Shown: positions 1 through 8,405, counted from the first letter of the stretch. The stretch is 64,000 nucleotides of DNA from VRUE01 sp963699225 (GCA_963699225.1 OY969423.1:310001-374000); one strand, 5' to 3'. The notes: generated by a model from the letters alone, not told the origin. A program made the numbers and translations.

Positions 1-394
1 CCTGGATAGTCCCGGCGACGCCCGTGCCCAGGCCTACGACTTGGTCTGGAACGGCCAGGAGATGGGCGGCGGCTCGATCCGTATCAGCGACGCCGGCCTG
101 CAGGGCAAGGTCTTTGCCGCCCTCGGAATCGACGAGGCCGAAGCTGAGGGCCGTTTCGGTTTCCTGCTCGAGGCGCTGCGCTATGGCGCGCCGCCACACG
201 GCGGCATCGCCTACGGCCTCGACCGCCTCGTCCAGCGCCTCGCCGACGCCGACTCGATCCGCGACGTAATCGCCTTCCCCAAGACCGCCTCCGGCGCCGA
301 CGCGCTCACCGGTGCGCCCGCCCCGGTCGATGAGCCGCAGCTGCGCGAGGTGGGGCTGCAGCTTCGCGCCAAGCTGCCTCCCGCCGGGGGATGA
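1..394 (+). CDS. aspS: Aspartyl-tRNA synthetase, C-terminal part (5' end outside window)
   Basis: Class II aminoacyl-tRNA synthetase that charges tRNA-Asp (or Asp/Asn) in the cytoplasm. Only the last ~130 residues are present; the frame is open from base 2. The conserved class II motif 3 region is visible as GIAYGLDRLVQRLADADSIR, where the arginine binds ATP, followed by the typical DVIAFPK segment. Upstream, WNGQEMGGGSIRISD is the usual AspRS stretch before motif 3. The stop overlaps the next start by 4 nt (ATGA), so the two are probably co-transcribed. Whether the enzyme is discriminating cannot be judged from this fragment. Confidence 0.95.
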   Translation, partial: LDSPGDARAQAYDLVWNGQEMGGGSIRISDAGLQGKVFAALGIDEAEAEGRFGFLLEALRYGAPPHGGIAYGLDRLVQRLADADSIRDVIAFPKTASGADALTGAPAPVDEPQLREVGLQLRAKLPPAGG

Positions 395-681
395 GCTTCG
401 CGGGGCGGATCCGGGCGCTGTTCGGGGGTCGCTCGCCCGGGCCCGGAGTCACCCCTGTCCACGTCGATGACCCGCGCTTCGACAGCTGGGAGGTGGTGCG
501 CGACTTCGCCGATGTGAAGACCGCTCGCGCCTGGCACCAAGCGCTCGAGGACGCTCGCATCGAGGCGGTCCTCACGGTCGACTGGCCGCTTGATCGCTTC
601 GGCAACGGCGACATCGCCCTGCGGGTCCGCCCCGAGGACTGGAGCGAGGCCGAGCTACTGCTCTCCAACCTCGACGATTGA
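391..681 (+). CDS. Small DUF2007-like protein
   Basis: A 96-residue soluble protein without signal peptide or membrane segment. The C-terminal two thirds (ARAWHQALEDARIEAVLTVD, then DIALRVRPEDWSEAELLL) resemble the DUF2007 'putative signal transducing protein' fold: an alpha-beta unit where a residue run A..L..A.I.A is followed by a strand and A..LL. The start ATG overlaps the aspS stop (ATGA), indicating translational coupling. A second DUF2007-like gene lies at the other end of the window (63,647). Biochemical role is unknown; the family call rests on pattern only. Confidence 0.6.
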   Translation: MSFAGRIRALFGGRSPGPGVTPVHVDDPRFDSWEVVRDFADVKTARAWHQALEDARIEAVLTVDWPLDRFGNGDIALRVRPEDWSEAELLLSNLDD

Positions 682-707
682 TCCTCGCCGACGCGCCTGC
701 GCGGTGC

Positions 708-713
708 TACGGT
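708..713 (+). promoter_or_regulatory. Extended -10 box of the 6S-like RNA (TGC-TACGGT)
   Basis: TGCTACGGT is an extended -10 element. Its last T, taken as -7, puts +1 at about 720, exactly where the 5' closing stem of the RNA begins. No convincing -35 box is seen. Confidence 0.5.
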
Positions 714-720
714 TCGGCCA

Positions 721-876
721 GAGGCTCGAGCCCGTACGAGAGCCGTCTCACCGTTTGACCCAACACAAACGGCGCGGGAGCTGATCTCTCTCGGTCCTGT
801 GGGACTGCGAGGAGGCACCCACCCTTTACTTCAAGGGATCAAAGCCAGAGGCGGTACCGGCGGGCTGGAGTCTCCT
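721..876 (+). ncRNA. ssrS: 6S-like RNA
   Basis: A ~156-nt non-coding stretch folds like 6S RNA, the RNA that mimics an open promoter and sequesters RNA polymerase holoenzyme. The closing stem pairs 721-734 (GAGGCTCGAGCCCG) with 861-874 (CGGGCTGGAGTCTC), with one mismatch and one G-U. Inside it, CCGTCTC pairs with GAGGCGG. In the central bubble, one strand carries a hairpin (CCGTTTG...CAAACGG) and the other the characteristic small hairpin CCCTT-tactt-CAAGGG. An apical hairpin (TCGGTCC...GGGACTGCGA) closes the molecule. Length, architecture, its own promoter and its isolated position fit 6S; a covariance-model search would settle it. Confidence 0.65.
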
Positions 877-956
877 TTGCGTCCCCGGTCACACGGAATT
901 GACCCGCAGCGCACCACCCGTGCACCGCGTCCCTTCACCATCGGTGGCGATGTCGG

Positions 957-1928
957 ATGCGCCCTCCAAAAACCGTCTCAGGGACGGCAAAAGGGGGGGC
1001 GGACGGGAGCGGAGACGCGAATACGTCGGATGAGCCTGTCGATCGGCGGGTCGCTCGACTAGCGAAAGAGCAGCACGGTGTCGTGGCGCGACGACAGCTC
1101 GAACTGCTCGGCATCGGCCGAGGGTGGATTGAAGGCAGGTTGCGGCGAGGGCAGTTGCACTCGGTCCACAATGGTGTCTACGCCGTTGGCCACGGTTTGA
1201 TCGCGAAGAAAGGGCGATGGATGGCCGCCGTTTTGGCCTGCGGCGACGGGGCGGTGCTGAGCCATCGTGCCGCGGGACAGTTGTTGGGAGTTATTCCGCC
1301 CGGCGATGGCTTGCCCGAAGTGACACGTCCGAAGGGTTGGAGGCCGCAGCCGGGGATCGTCCAGCATCGTTCGCCGCTTTCCCCGGACGAAGTGGAAGTC
1401 GTGGCCGGGGTTTCGGTGACGGGACTCTCGCGGACGCTGCTCGACCTCGCGTCGATCCTGTCTCGGGAGCGGCTCGAAGGGGCGTTGAACGAGGCCGAAG
1501 TGCTTGGGCTCACCGATCGCATTTCCGTCCCCGCGCTCTTGGCGCGGTATCCGCGTAAGCCGGGAACGGTGATGCTACGCGCGATCCTCGATGACGCCGG
1601 CAGACCCCGTGGCGTGACGCGGCGCGAGTTGGAGCGCCGGTTCGCCGAGGCTCTGTCATCGACCGATCTTCCCCGACCCCACCGCAATGCAGACGTGGCG
1701 GTGGCCGGGCGGTTCTTCGAGGTCGATTGCCTCTGGCGGGCTCAGCGTCTGATCGTCGAGCTCGACGGCGGTTTTGTGCATGGGACGTGGAGGGCCTCCG
1801 AACGGGATCGCGAAAGAGACCGGCTTCTGCAGGTCGACGGCTGGCGCGTGGTGCGGATCACCTGGCGCCAGCTGCGCGACGATGCCCCCGCTGTTGTGGC
1901 CGATCTGCGCAGGCTGCTGCGTCAATGA
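957..1928 (+). CDS. AbiEi-type N-terminal domain plus DUF559 endonuclease-like protein
   Basis: A 323-residue protein. Residues ~30-90 form a winged-helix start like the AbiEi antitoxin domain (VARLAKEQHGVVARRQLELL, then GQLHSVHNGVYAVG). The C-terminal ~110 residues look like DUF559, a Vsr/PD-(D/E)XK-like fold: FFEVDCLWRAQRLIVELDGG with acidic residues, then a terminal RVVRITWRQL strand-helix. Such fusions are common as multiple paralogues in actinobacteria. They are often annotated 'type IV toxin-antitoxin AbiEi family', but no AbiEii partner is adjacent, so a toxin-antitoxin role is not supported here. The first ~25 residues are low-complexity; a start further in is possible. Confidence 0.75.
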   Translation: MRPPKTVSGTAKGGADGSGDANTSDEPVDRRVARLAKEQHGVVARRQLELLGIGRGWIEGRLRRGQLHSVHNGVYAVGHGLIAKKGRWMAAVLACGDGAVLSHRAAGQLLGVIPPGDGLPEVTRPKGWRPQPGIVQHRSPLSPDEVEVVAGVSVTGLSRTLLDLASILSRERLEGALNEAEVLGLTDRISVPALLARYPRKPGTVMLRAILDDAGRPRGVTRRELERRFAEALSSTDLPRPHRNADVAVAGRFFEVDCLWRAQRLIVELDGGFVHGTWRASERDRERDRLLQVDGWRVVRITWRQLRDDAPAVVADLRRLLRQ

Positions 1929-1939
1929 GCCAGGGCTCC

Positions 1940-1945
1940 TACCCT
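1940..1945 (+). promoter_or_regulatory. -10 box TACCCT, leaderless promoter of the nifU-mnmA fusion
   Basis: With the last T as -7, +1 falls at 1952, the A of an in-frame ATG. This supports starting the fusion at 1952 rather than at the overlapping ATG at 1925. Confidence 0.5.
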
Positions 1946-1951
1946 GTAGCG

Positions 1952-3457
1952 ATGGATCGGGAGCTGCTTGACGCCTATCTGCACGACCGCAGTCGCCTCG
2001 GGCCGGCAGAGGACGGTGCCTTTACCGGCGCGGCCGGGGGTGCGGCCTGTGGCGATCTGTCACGTATCTCGCTCGTAGTTGAGGACGGCTCTGTTGTTCG
2101 GGTCAGCTTCGACGCTGAGGGCTGCGGCGCAACACGGGCGGCCACGGCAGCGGTTGCTGAGATGGTCGAGGACTCTTCTGTGCTGGACGCTGCGCGGGTC
2201 GGGACCGACCAGGTCGACGAGGCACTGGGTGGCCTGACACCGGCCAAGCGCCACGCTGCGCAACTTGCGGCCGATGCGCTTCATCGCGCTCTGGCTCTGG
2301 CCGCTAGCTCTGCACAGATCCTGGCCACGGGCCCCGGGAAAGGCCGGTGGGAGGAGGCGGGGGCCGACGAGGTGTCAGCAGCGAACGAAGATCGCGAGCG
2401 CGTGCTCGTTGCCATGTCCGGCGGTGTCGACAGCGCCGTCGCGGCGCTGCTCGAGCAGGAGCGGGGGGCGGAGGTCGTTGGCGTGACATTGAAGCTCTGG
2501 GCCGATCCGCAGACCGATGGCGCCAAGGCCTGCTGCTCGCCCGAGGCGGTGCTCGGCGCTCGCTCACTGGCCCACTCGCTCGGCATTCCCCACCTGACGC
2601 TCGACCTCGAGGAGGAGTTCCGCCGCCGGGTCGTCGCCGAGTTCGTCTCCGGTTACGCGGGGGGGACCACGCCCAATCCGTGCATCGCCTGCAACGGCGA
2701 GGTACGAATCGCGGCGATGGTCGACCTCGCCGGGCGCCTCGGCGCCAGCTACCTCGTCACCGGCCACTACGCGCGCATCGTCGAGGACGCTGAGGGACCA
2801 CTGCTTGCCGCCGCCTCCGACGCCAACAAGGACCAGAGCTACATGCTGGCCGCCTTGCCGCCCGGGCTGCTGCAGCGCGTCCGCTTCCCGCTGGTCGAGC
2901 TGACCAAGCCCGAGGTGCGTGAGATCGCCGCCCGCCACGAACTGGCGGTGGCGAAGAAGCCCGAGAGCCAGGACCTCTGCTTCCTCTCCGGTCAGGGCAA
3001 GGGCGACTTCCTGCGCCGCCACGGCGGCCTGCGCGAGCGCGAGGGCGACCTGGTCGACCGCTCGGGCAAGGCGATCGGGCGCCATCGCGGCCATCACAAC
3101 TTCACCGTCGGACAGCGACGCGGGATCGGTGGCGGTGCCGACGAGCCCATGTACGTCCTTGCCACCGACGCAGCCGCGAACACGGTCACGGTCGGCCCCC
3201 GCCGCGACCTGATGGCTCGCACCGTCAGCCTCCGCAACGCCGTCCTGCATCGCGAGGGCGAGGCGGTCGACGCGGTGCGCCTGCGCTATCGCTCACAGCC
3301 CGTTCCCGCTGCGGTCGCCGCCACCGACACCGGCAGGCACGCTGAGCTGCAGGTCGAGTTGGGCGAGGACTTTGCCGGCGTCTCGCCGGGCCAGACCGCG
3401 GTGCTGCTGTGCGGCGAGGCGATCGTCGGCCACGGCACGATCGCCGCCGCGGCCTGA
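1952..3457 (+). CDS. mnmA: NifU/IscU-like scaffold domain fused to tRNA 2-thiouridylase MnmA
   Basis: A 501-residue fusion. Residues 1-~120 resemble the IscU/NifU iron-sulfur scaffold: GGAACGDLSRI keeps the first ligand pair (C33, D35) and DAEGCGATRA the second cysteine (C58). The third ligand position, Cys in the family's K-x-H-C motif, is alanine here (KRHA, A102). Residues ~150-501 are MnmA, which thiolates U34 of tRNA-Lys/Glu/Gln: PP-loop MSGGVDSAVAALL (~155), catalytic C244/C247 in PNPCIACN and C343 in ESQDLCFL, and HNFTVGQRRG. A three-cysteine MnmA can hold an Fe-S cluster, so a fused scaffold makes sense. The start is chosen from the promoter at 1940; an alternative ATG at 1925 overlaps the upstream stop. 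Confidence 0.88.
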   Translation: MDRELLDAYLHDRSRLGPAEDGAFTGAAGGAACGDLSRISLVVEDGSVVRVSFDAEGCGATRAATAAVAEMVEDSSVLDAARVGTDQVDEALGGLTPAKRHAAQLAADALHRALALAASSAQILATGPGKGRWEEAGADEVSAANEDRERVLVAMSGGVDSAVAALLEQERGAEVVGVTLKLWADPQTDGAKACCSPEAVLGARSLAHSLGIPHLTLDLEEEFRRRVVAEFVSGYAGGTTPNPCIACNGEVRIAAMVDLAGRLGASYLVTGHYARIVEDAEGPLLAAASDANKDQSYMLAALPPGLLQRVRFPLVELTKPEVREIAARHELAVAKKPESQDLCFLSGQGKGDFLRRHGGLREREGDLVDRSGKAIGRHRGHHNFTVGQRRGIGGGADEPMYVLATDAAANTVTVGPRRDLMARTVSLRNAVLHREGEAVDAVRLRYRSQPVPAAVAATDTGRHAELQVELGEDFAGVSPGQTAVLLCGEAIVGHGTIAAAA

Positions 3458-3462
3458 GACCT

Positions 3463-3468
3463 TAGGCT
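3463..3468 (+). promoter_or_regulatory. -10 box TAGGCT before alaS
   Basis: Predicts +1 at about 3475, three bases before the alaS ATG at 3478, so the transcript would be nearly leaderless. No Shine-Dalgarno sequence is present. Confidence 0.45.
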
Positions 3469-3477
3469 CTGCGATCG

Positions 3478-6099
3478 ATGAAAGCCGCCGAGATCCGCCA
3501 GACCTACCTCTCGTTCTTCGAGCAGCGCGGGCACAAGATCGTGCCCTCGGCCTCGCTGGTGCCTGCGGCCCATGATCCCTCGGTGCTGCTGACCACGGCC
3601 GGCATGCAGCCCTTCAAGCCCTACTTCCTCGGCCGCGAAAAGCCGCCGGCGCCGCGCCTCGCCGACGTGCAGAAGTGCTTCCGCACGACCGACATCGAGG
3701 AGGTCGGCAACACCGCCCGCCACCTCACCTTCTTCGAGATGCTCGGCAACTGGAGCTTCGGCGACTACTTCAAGGAGGAGTCGATTCCCTGGGGCTGGCA
3801 GCTCTCGACCGAGGGGTTCGGCATGGATCCGGAGCGGATCTGGGTCACCGTCTTCGGCGGTGACGAGGAGCTCGGGCTCGGGCCGGACGAGGAGGCGATC
3901 GAGATTTGGCGCGGGGTCGGGGTGCCCGATGAGCGCATCGTCCGTCTCGGCCGCGAGGACAACTTCTGGCAGGGCGGGCCAATCGGTCCATGCGGGCCCT
4001 GCTCGGAGCTCTACCTCGATCGCGGCCCCGAGTTCGGCGGCGAGGACGATCGACCCGGCGACGACACCGACCGCTTCCTCGAGTTCTGGAACCACGTCTT
4101 CATGACCTACGACCTCGGCGCCGACGGCTCGCTGACGCCGCTGCCGATGCGCAACATCGACACCGGCATGGGCCTCGACCGCATGGCGGCGGTCCTCCAG
4201 GACGTGCCCTCGGTCTACGAGACCGACCTGATCCGGCCGCTGATCGACCTCGCCGAGGAGATGTCGGGGCACTCCTATGGGGTGGGTGGCGCGGTGACCC
4301 GGGCGATGCGGATCGTCGCCGATCACTCGCGCGGCAGCGCCTTCCTGATCGCCGACGGCGTCGTTCCGTCCAACGAGGACCGCGGCTACATCCTGCGCCG
4401 GATCATGCGGCGGGCGATCCAGCAGGGCCGCACGCTCGGCCTCGAGGCGCCCTGGCTCGGCCGTTTCGCCGAGCGCGCGATCGAGATCATGGGGGAGACC
4501 TACCCCGAGCTGGTCGCCGAGCGCGAGACGATCGCTCGTTGGGTCGGTGACGAGGAGGAGAGCTTCGGTCGCACCCTGGAGCGGGGCACCGAGCTGCTCG
4601 AACGGTTGATCGCCGAGGCGAAGGAGTCGGAGACCTCCTGGATCGATGCGCCCGATGCCTTCGAGCTGCACGACACCTATGGCTTTCCCTACGACCTGAC
4701 CAAGGAGCTGCTCGCCGAGCAGGGCCTCTCGGTCGACGACGGTGGCTTCGAGGAGCTGATGGAGGAGCAGCGCCAGCGTTCGCGTGGCGGCTCGGCTACC
4801 GCGCACGGCTCCGAGGACCGCCACGAGCGCGTGCTCGCCTTTGCCGGCGCGGCGCCGCCGACTAACTTCGTCGGCTACGAGATGCTGCGCTCGACCACCG
4901 GACTTGCCGCTGTAGAGCGCGAGGACGGCCGCGCCCTGGTCAAGCTAGAGGAGAGCCCCTTTTACGCCGAGGGTGGCGGCCAGGTCGCCGACTCCGGGAC
5001 GCTCAGCTGGGAGGGCGGCGAGGCACGCGTGCTCGACGTCTACCGCGTCGGCGAGGACCAGGCCCTGGAGGTCGAGCCGACGGGTGAGATCGATCCCAGC
5101 GCCGCGGTCGTCGCCGAGGTCGACCGCGAGACCCGCCACGCGACGATGCGCAATCACACCGCCACGCACCTGCTGCACGCGGCGCTGCGCGAGCGGCTCG
5201 GCACCCACGTGCGTCAGGCCGGCTCGGCGGTGCGCCCCGACAAGCTGCGCTTCGACTTCACCCACGGCCAGGGACTCGGCGCCGAGGACCTGCGCGCGGT
5301 CGAGGACCGGGTCAACGAGTGGATCAAGGCAAGCCGGCCGGTGCGCTGGATCGAGATGGAGCGCGCCGAGGCCGAGCGGCTCGGGGCGATGGCGCTGTTC
5401 GGCGAGAAGTACGGCGAGTGGGTGCGGGTGGTCGAGGTCGACAACGTCTCGCGTGAGCTCTGCGGTGGCACCCACGTCGCCAACACGGCCGAGATCGGCA
5501 TCTTCAAGATCGCCTCCGAGGGCTCCAGCGCTGCCAACGTGCGCCGGATCGAGGCCCTCAGCGGGCCGGCGGCGATCGACTGGTTCCGCGAGCGCGAGCA
5601 GCGCCTGGACGAGGTCGGCGAGCTGCTCGGCTCGCCTCAGGACCCGATCGCGGGGGCGCGCCGCGCCGCCGAGAGCCTGCGCGAGGCCGGCAAGGGCGCC
5701 GAGCAGGCGCAGAAGCAACTGCTGGGCGAGGAGGCGGAGCGCCTGGTCGCCGAGGCAACCGAGGCGAACGGCGTCAAGCTCGCCGTCTCACGGGCGCCGC
5801 TCGCCGACCAGAAGCAGCTGCTCGAGCTTGCCAACCGGGTTCAGTCGAAGCTAGGCGGCGCGGCCGCCGTCGCGCTCGGTGGCGCCGAGGGGAGCAAGGT
5901 TGCCCTCGTCGTCCTCGTCTCCAAAGAAGCGGTCGAGCGCGGCCTCTCAGCGGCGACGGTCGTGCGCGAGGCCGCCCCGATAGTTGGCGGTGGCGGCGGT
6001 GGGCGCGACGACATGGCTCAGGCCGGGGGGAAGGACCCGGACAAGCTCGACGAGGCGCTCGCGGCCGCTCGCGCCGCGCTCGAAAGAGCGGCTGGCTGA
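3478..6099 (+). CDS. alaS: Alanyl-tRNA synthetase
   Basis: Full-length 873-residue enzyme charging tRNA-Ala. In order: class II catalytic core (TTAGMQPFKPYFLG, then RHLTFFEMLGNWSFGDYFK, and GMGLDRMAAVLQ), the helical tRNA-binding region, the editing domain with its zinc and catalytic signature HTATHLLHAALRE (~560) and CGGTHV (~660), and the C-Ala domain with the terminal glycine-rich GGGGGGRDDMAQAGG. No frameshift or missing motif is seen. It begins its own near-leaderless transcript and is followed 2 nt later by ruvX, an order common in bacteria (alaS-ruvX-mltG). Confidence 0.97.
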   Translation: MKAAEIRQTYLSFFEQRGHKIVPSASLVPAAHDPSVLLTTAGMQPFKPYFLGREKPPAPRLADVQKCFRTTDIEEVGNTARHLTFFEMLGNWSFGDYFKEESIPWGWQLSTEGFGMDPERIWVTVFGGDEELGLGPDEEAIEIWRGVGVPDERIVRLGREDNFWQGGPIGPCGPCSELYLDRGPEFGGEDDRPGDDTDRFLEFWNHVFMTYDLGADGSLTPLPMRNIDTGMGLDRMAAVLQDVPSVYETDLIRPLIDLAEEMSGHSYGVGGAVTRAMRIVADHSRGSAFLIADGVVPSNEDRGYILRRIMRRAIQQGRTLGLEAPWLGRFAERAIEIMGETYPELVAERETIARWVGDEEESFGRTLERGTELLERLIAEAKESETSWIDAPDAFELHDTYGFPYDLTKELLAEQGLSVDDGGFEELMEEQRQRSRGGSATAHGSEDRHERVLAFAGAAPPTNFVGYEMLRSTTGLAAVEREDGRALVKLEESPFYAEGGGQVADSGTLSWEGGEARVLDVYRVGEDQALEVEPTGEIDPSAAVVAEVDRETRHATMRNHTATHLLHAALRERLGTHVRQAGSAVRPDKLRFDFTHGQGLGAEDLRAVEDRVNEWIKASRPVRWIEMERAEAERLGAMALFGEKYGEWVRVVEVDNVSRELCGGTHVANTAEIGIFKIASEGSSAANVRRIEALSGPAAIDWFREREQRLDEVGELLGSPQDPIAGARRAAESLREAGKGAEQAQKQLLGEEAERLVAEATEANGVKLAVSRAPLADQKQLLELANRVQSKLGGAAAVALGGAEGSKVALVVLVSKEAVERGLSAATVVREAAPIVGGGGGGRDDMAQAGGKDPDKLDEALAAARAALERAAG

Positions 6100-6101
6100 G
6101 T

Positions 6102-6506
6102 ATGCGAATCCTCGCCCTCGACTACGGCACCGCCCGCACCGGCTGCGCGATCTCCGATCCAAGTGGCACGCTCTCGACGCCGCTACCGGTGATCGAGCCA
6201 TCCGAGGCCCGCTCGGTCGCCGAGCTGGTCGCCAAGTACGAGGTCGAGCGCGTAGTCGTCGGCCTGCCGCTGCACCTCAGCGGCGAGGAAGGCAGCCAGG
6301 CGGCGCTGACGCGGACCTTCTGCACCGAACTGGAGGCGATCCTCGACATCCCGGTCGAGGCCTATGACGAGCGGCTCACCACCCGCATGGCCGAGGCCAG
6401 CAAGCGCGAAGGAGCCTCCGCTGCACCGGACTCGCTTGCGGCGGCCCACCTGCTCCAGGCTTACCTAGCCGGCCAAGCCGCGATCGAAGAGAGCGGCGAT
6501 GAGTGA
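6102..6506 (+). CDS. ruvX: RuvX/YqgF RNase H-fold nuclease
   Basis: A 134-residue protein of the YqgF family, proposed Holliday junction resolvase and pre-16S rRNA maturation nuclease. The N-terminal strand ILALDYGTARTGCAISD carries the first catalytic aspartate. VVVGLPLHLSGEEG is the conserved middle motif, and AYDERLTTRMAE supplies the later acidic residues. It sits between alaS and mltG and overlaps the mltG start by 8 nt. Confidence 0.93.
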   Translation: MRILALDYGTARTGCAISDPSGTLSTPLPVIEPSEARSVAELVAKYEVERVVVGLPLHLSGEEGSQAALTRTFCTELEAILDIPVEAYDERLTTRMAEASKREGASAAPDSLAAAHLLQAYLAGQAAIEESGDE

Positions 6507-7563
6507 CGACCACGCCGCTGCCGAACGCGAGCAGCGGCGGCGCGAGCGCGAAGAGCGCCGCACCAAGCGAGAGGAGAAGGACGCTGGAAAGTCGGCCGCA
6601 CCGGCGCCCGTAGCCGCGGCTCCGCCACCACCACCTGCCACACCGCCTCCGACGCCGCCGCTTCCCCCTCGCGGCGCCCCGGCTTCAAAGCCCCCTAAAC
6701 AGCCGCGCTCGAACGGCCGCCGGCTTGGCCTGGTGATTGGCCTCGCCGCTGTACTGCTCGGCGCCGCCGCGATTGCCGCGCTCGCCTACAAGCACTTCCA
6801 CAAAAGCACCCCGCCGCCGGCTCCGGTGGTGCTGAAGACGATTACGGTGACGATCCCCGAGGGCTACACGCGCCCCCAGACCGCTGAAGTGGCCAAGCAG
6901 GAAGGCCTGCGCGGCAGCTACGAGAAGGCCAGCGTGCACTCCAAGTACCTCAACCCGGCCAAGTACGGCGGCAAGGGCGCAAAGGATCTCGAGGGCTTTC
7001 TCTTTCCCGACACCTTTGAACTGAAGAAGCACGCCAGCTCTGCCGAACTGGTGCAGCTACAGCTCGAAGACTTCAAGAGCCGCATCGCCGGGGTCAACAT
7101 GAGCTACGCCCGCTCGAAGAACCTGACGGTCTTCGACGTGGTCACGATCGCCTCGATGATCGAGCACGAGGCGGTCAGCGAAGGCGATCGCAAGAAGGTC
7201 GCAAGGGTGATCTACAACCGCCTGCACGAAGGGATGCCGCTGGGCATCGACGCGACGACTCGCTTTGCCACCGGCAACTACACCGAGCCGCTGACCGAAT
7301 CCGAACTGGCGGTCGAATCCCCCTACAACACGCGCACGCACACCGGCCTGCCGCCGGGGCCGATCGACAGCCCCGGCCTCGCCTCGATCGAAGCCGCCGC
7401 TAACCCGGCCAAGGGCGACTACCTCTTCTACGTGGTCGAGCCCGGCGCCTGCAACAAGCTGGCCTTCTCCAAGACCGAAGCCGAATTCGAAGCGGACGTG
7501 GCCCGCTACAACTCGGCCCGCGAAGCGGCCGGCGGCAACTCGCCCGACAGCTGCGGGGAATAG
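6499..7563 (+). CDS. mltG: Endolytic murein transglycosylase MltG
   Basis: A 354-residue inner-membrane lytic transglycosylase that cuts nascent glycan strands. Residues 1-75 are a charged, then proline-rich cytoplasmic tail. One transmembrane helix (LGLVIGLAAVLLGAAAIAAL) follows at ~75-95. The YceG domain contains EGFLFPDTFEL, ASMIEHEAV with the presumed catalytic glutamate, IYNRLHEGMPLGIDATTRF and SPYNTRTHTGLPPGPI. The LysM-like N-terminal subdomain is short. It overlaps ruvX by 8 nt and is followed 2 nt later by aroE, so ruvX-mltG-aroE look like one operon. Confidence 0.95.
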   Translation: MSDDHAAAEREQRRREREERRTKREEKDAGKSAAPAPVAAAPPPPPATPPPTPPLPPRGAPASKPPKQPRSNGRRLGLVIGLAAVLLGAAAIAALAYKHFHKSTPPPAPVVLKTITVTIPEGYTRPQTAEVAKQEGLRGSYEKASVHSKYLNPAKYGGKGAKDLEGFLFPDTFELKKHASSAELVQLQLEDFKSRIAGVNMSYARSKNLTVFDVVTIASMIEHEAVSEGDRKKVARVIYNRLHEGMPLGIDATTRFATGNYTEPLTESELAVESPYNTRTHTGLPPGPIDSPGLASIEAAANPAKGDYLFYVVEPGACNKLAFSKTEAEFEADVARYNSAREAAGGNSPDSCGE

Positions 7564-7565
7564 AG

Positions 7566-8357
7566 GTGCCGCGGCTCGCCGTCCTCGGCTACCCGGTTGG
7601 CCACTCGCGCTCGCCGGCGATGCACAGTGCCGCGCTCGCCGAGCTGGGGCTGGGTGAAGAGTGGAGCTATGAGGCGATCGAGGTCGCTCCCGATGCCTTC
7701 GAGGCGCGGGTGCGGGCGATGCCAGGCGAGGGCTTCGCCGGGGCCAACGTCACGGTCCCGCACAAGGGCGCCGCGCTTTCGCTGGCCGACGAGCTCTCGG
7801 AGACCGCCCGCGAGATCGGTGCCGCCAACACGCTGGTCTTCGTCGACGGCGAGGTGCGGGCCGAGAACACCGACGCCGAGGGGTTCTTGCGCTCCCTGCC
7901 TGGCTCGCCCGCCGACAAGCGGACCCTCGTGCTCGGCGCCGGCGGCGCTGCCCGCGCGATCGTCTGGGCCCTACTGCGTGAGGGCGCCGAGGTGGAGGTC
8001 TGGAACCGCACTGAGCTGCGTTCCGAGCACCTCTGTGAGGAGCTCGGCGGGGAGGCGGTCACGGCGCCCGAGCAGGCCGCCTACGAGCTGATCGTCAACA
8101 CGACCGCGGTCGGTCTCGGCGGCGAGGACCCGTTTGTAGAGCTGCCGTTGTCAGCCAGCGCGTTCGCGCTAAGCCAGACCGTGGTCGACATGGTCTACGG
8201 CAGTGGTCCCACGGCCCTGCTGCGGGCCGCCGCTGCGGCCGGCGCCAGCACCGTCGACGGCATCGAGATCCTCGTCCAGCAGGGAGCCCTCTCGCTCGAA
8301 ACCTGGACCGGTCGCCCAGCGCCGCTCGACACGATGCGCGCCGCCGCCCGCGGCTGA
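7566..8357 (+). CDS. aroE: Shikimate dehydrogenase
   Basis: A 263-residue NADP-dependent enzyme reducing 3-dehydroshikimate. The N-terminal substrate domain shows GYPVGHSRSPAMHSAA (shikimate-binding serines), GANVTVPHK with the catalytic lysine, and NTDAEGF with the catalytic aspartate. The Rossmann part has LVLGAGGAARAI and, later, NRT at the cofactor ribose/phosphate site. C-terminal VDGIEILVQQGALS is typical. The start is GTG, 2 nt after mltG. It opens a shikimate gene cluster in which aroC, aroK-aroB and aroQ follow. Confidence 0.95.
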   Translation: MPRLAVLGYPVGHSRSPAMHSAALAELGLGEEWSYEAIEVAPDAFEARVRAMPGEGFAGANVTVPHKGAALSLADELSETAREIGAANTLVFVDGEVRAENTDAEGFLRSLPGSPADKRTLVLGAGGAARAIVWALLREGAEVEVWNRTELRSEHLCEELGGEAVTAPEQAAYELIVNTTAVGLGGEDPFVELPLSASAFALSQTVVDMVYGSGPTALLRAAAAAGASTVDGIEILVQQGALSLETWTGRPAPLDTMRAAARG

Positions 8358-8361
8358 GCGC

Positions 8362-8405
8362 GAGTGGTCAGTTGTGCCCCCTATGAGGGGTACAACTGAC
8401 CACTC
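8362..8405 (+). terminator. 19-bp hairpin between aroE and aroC (no U-tract)
   Basis: A perfect 14-bp inverted repeat (GAGTGGTCAGTTGT / ACAACTGACCACTC), a G-T pair and four further C-G pairs enclose a 6-nt loop, starting 4 nt after the aroE stop. No run of T follows on either strand. It may be a U-less terminator or an mRNA-end stabiliser; it ends 12 nt before the aroC -10 box. Confidence 0.55.

Noticed and set aside
3286..4824. Long minus-strand open frame opposite alaS (and similar ones at 9,877-11,322, 20,747-22,234 and 47,609-49,096)
   Set aside because: GC-rich antisense shadows of well-identified genes, with low-complexity translations and no motifs.
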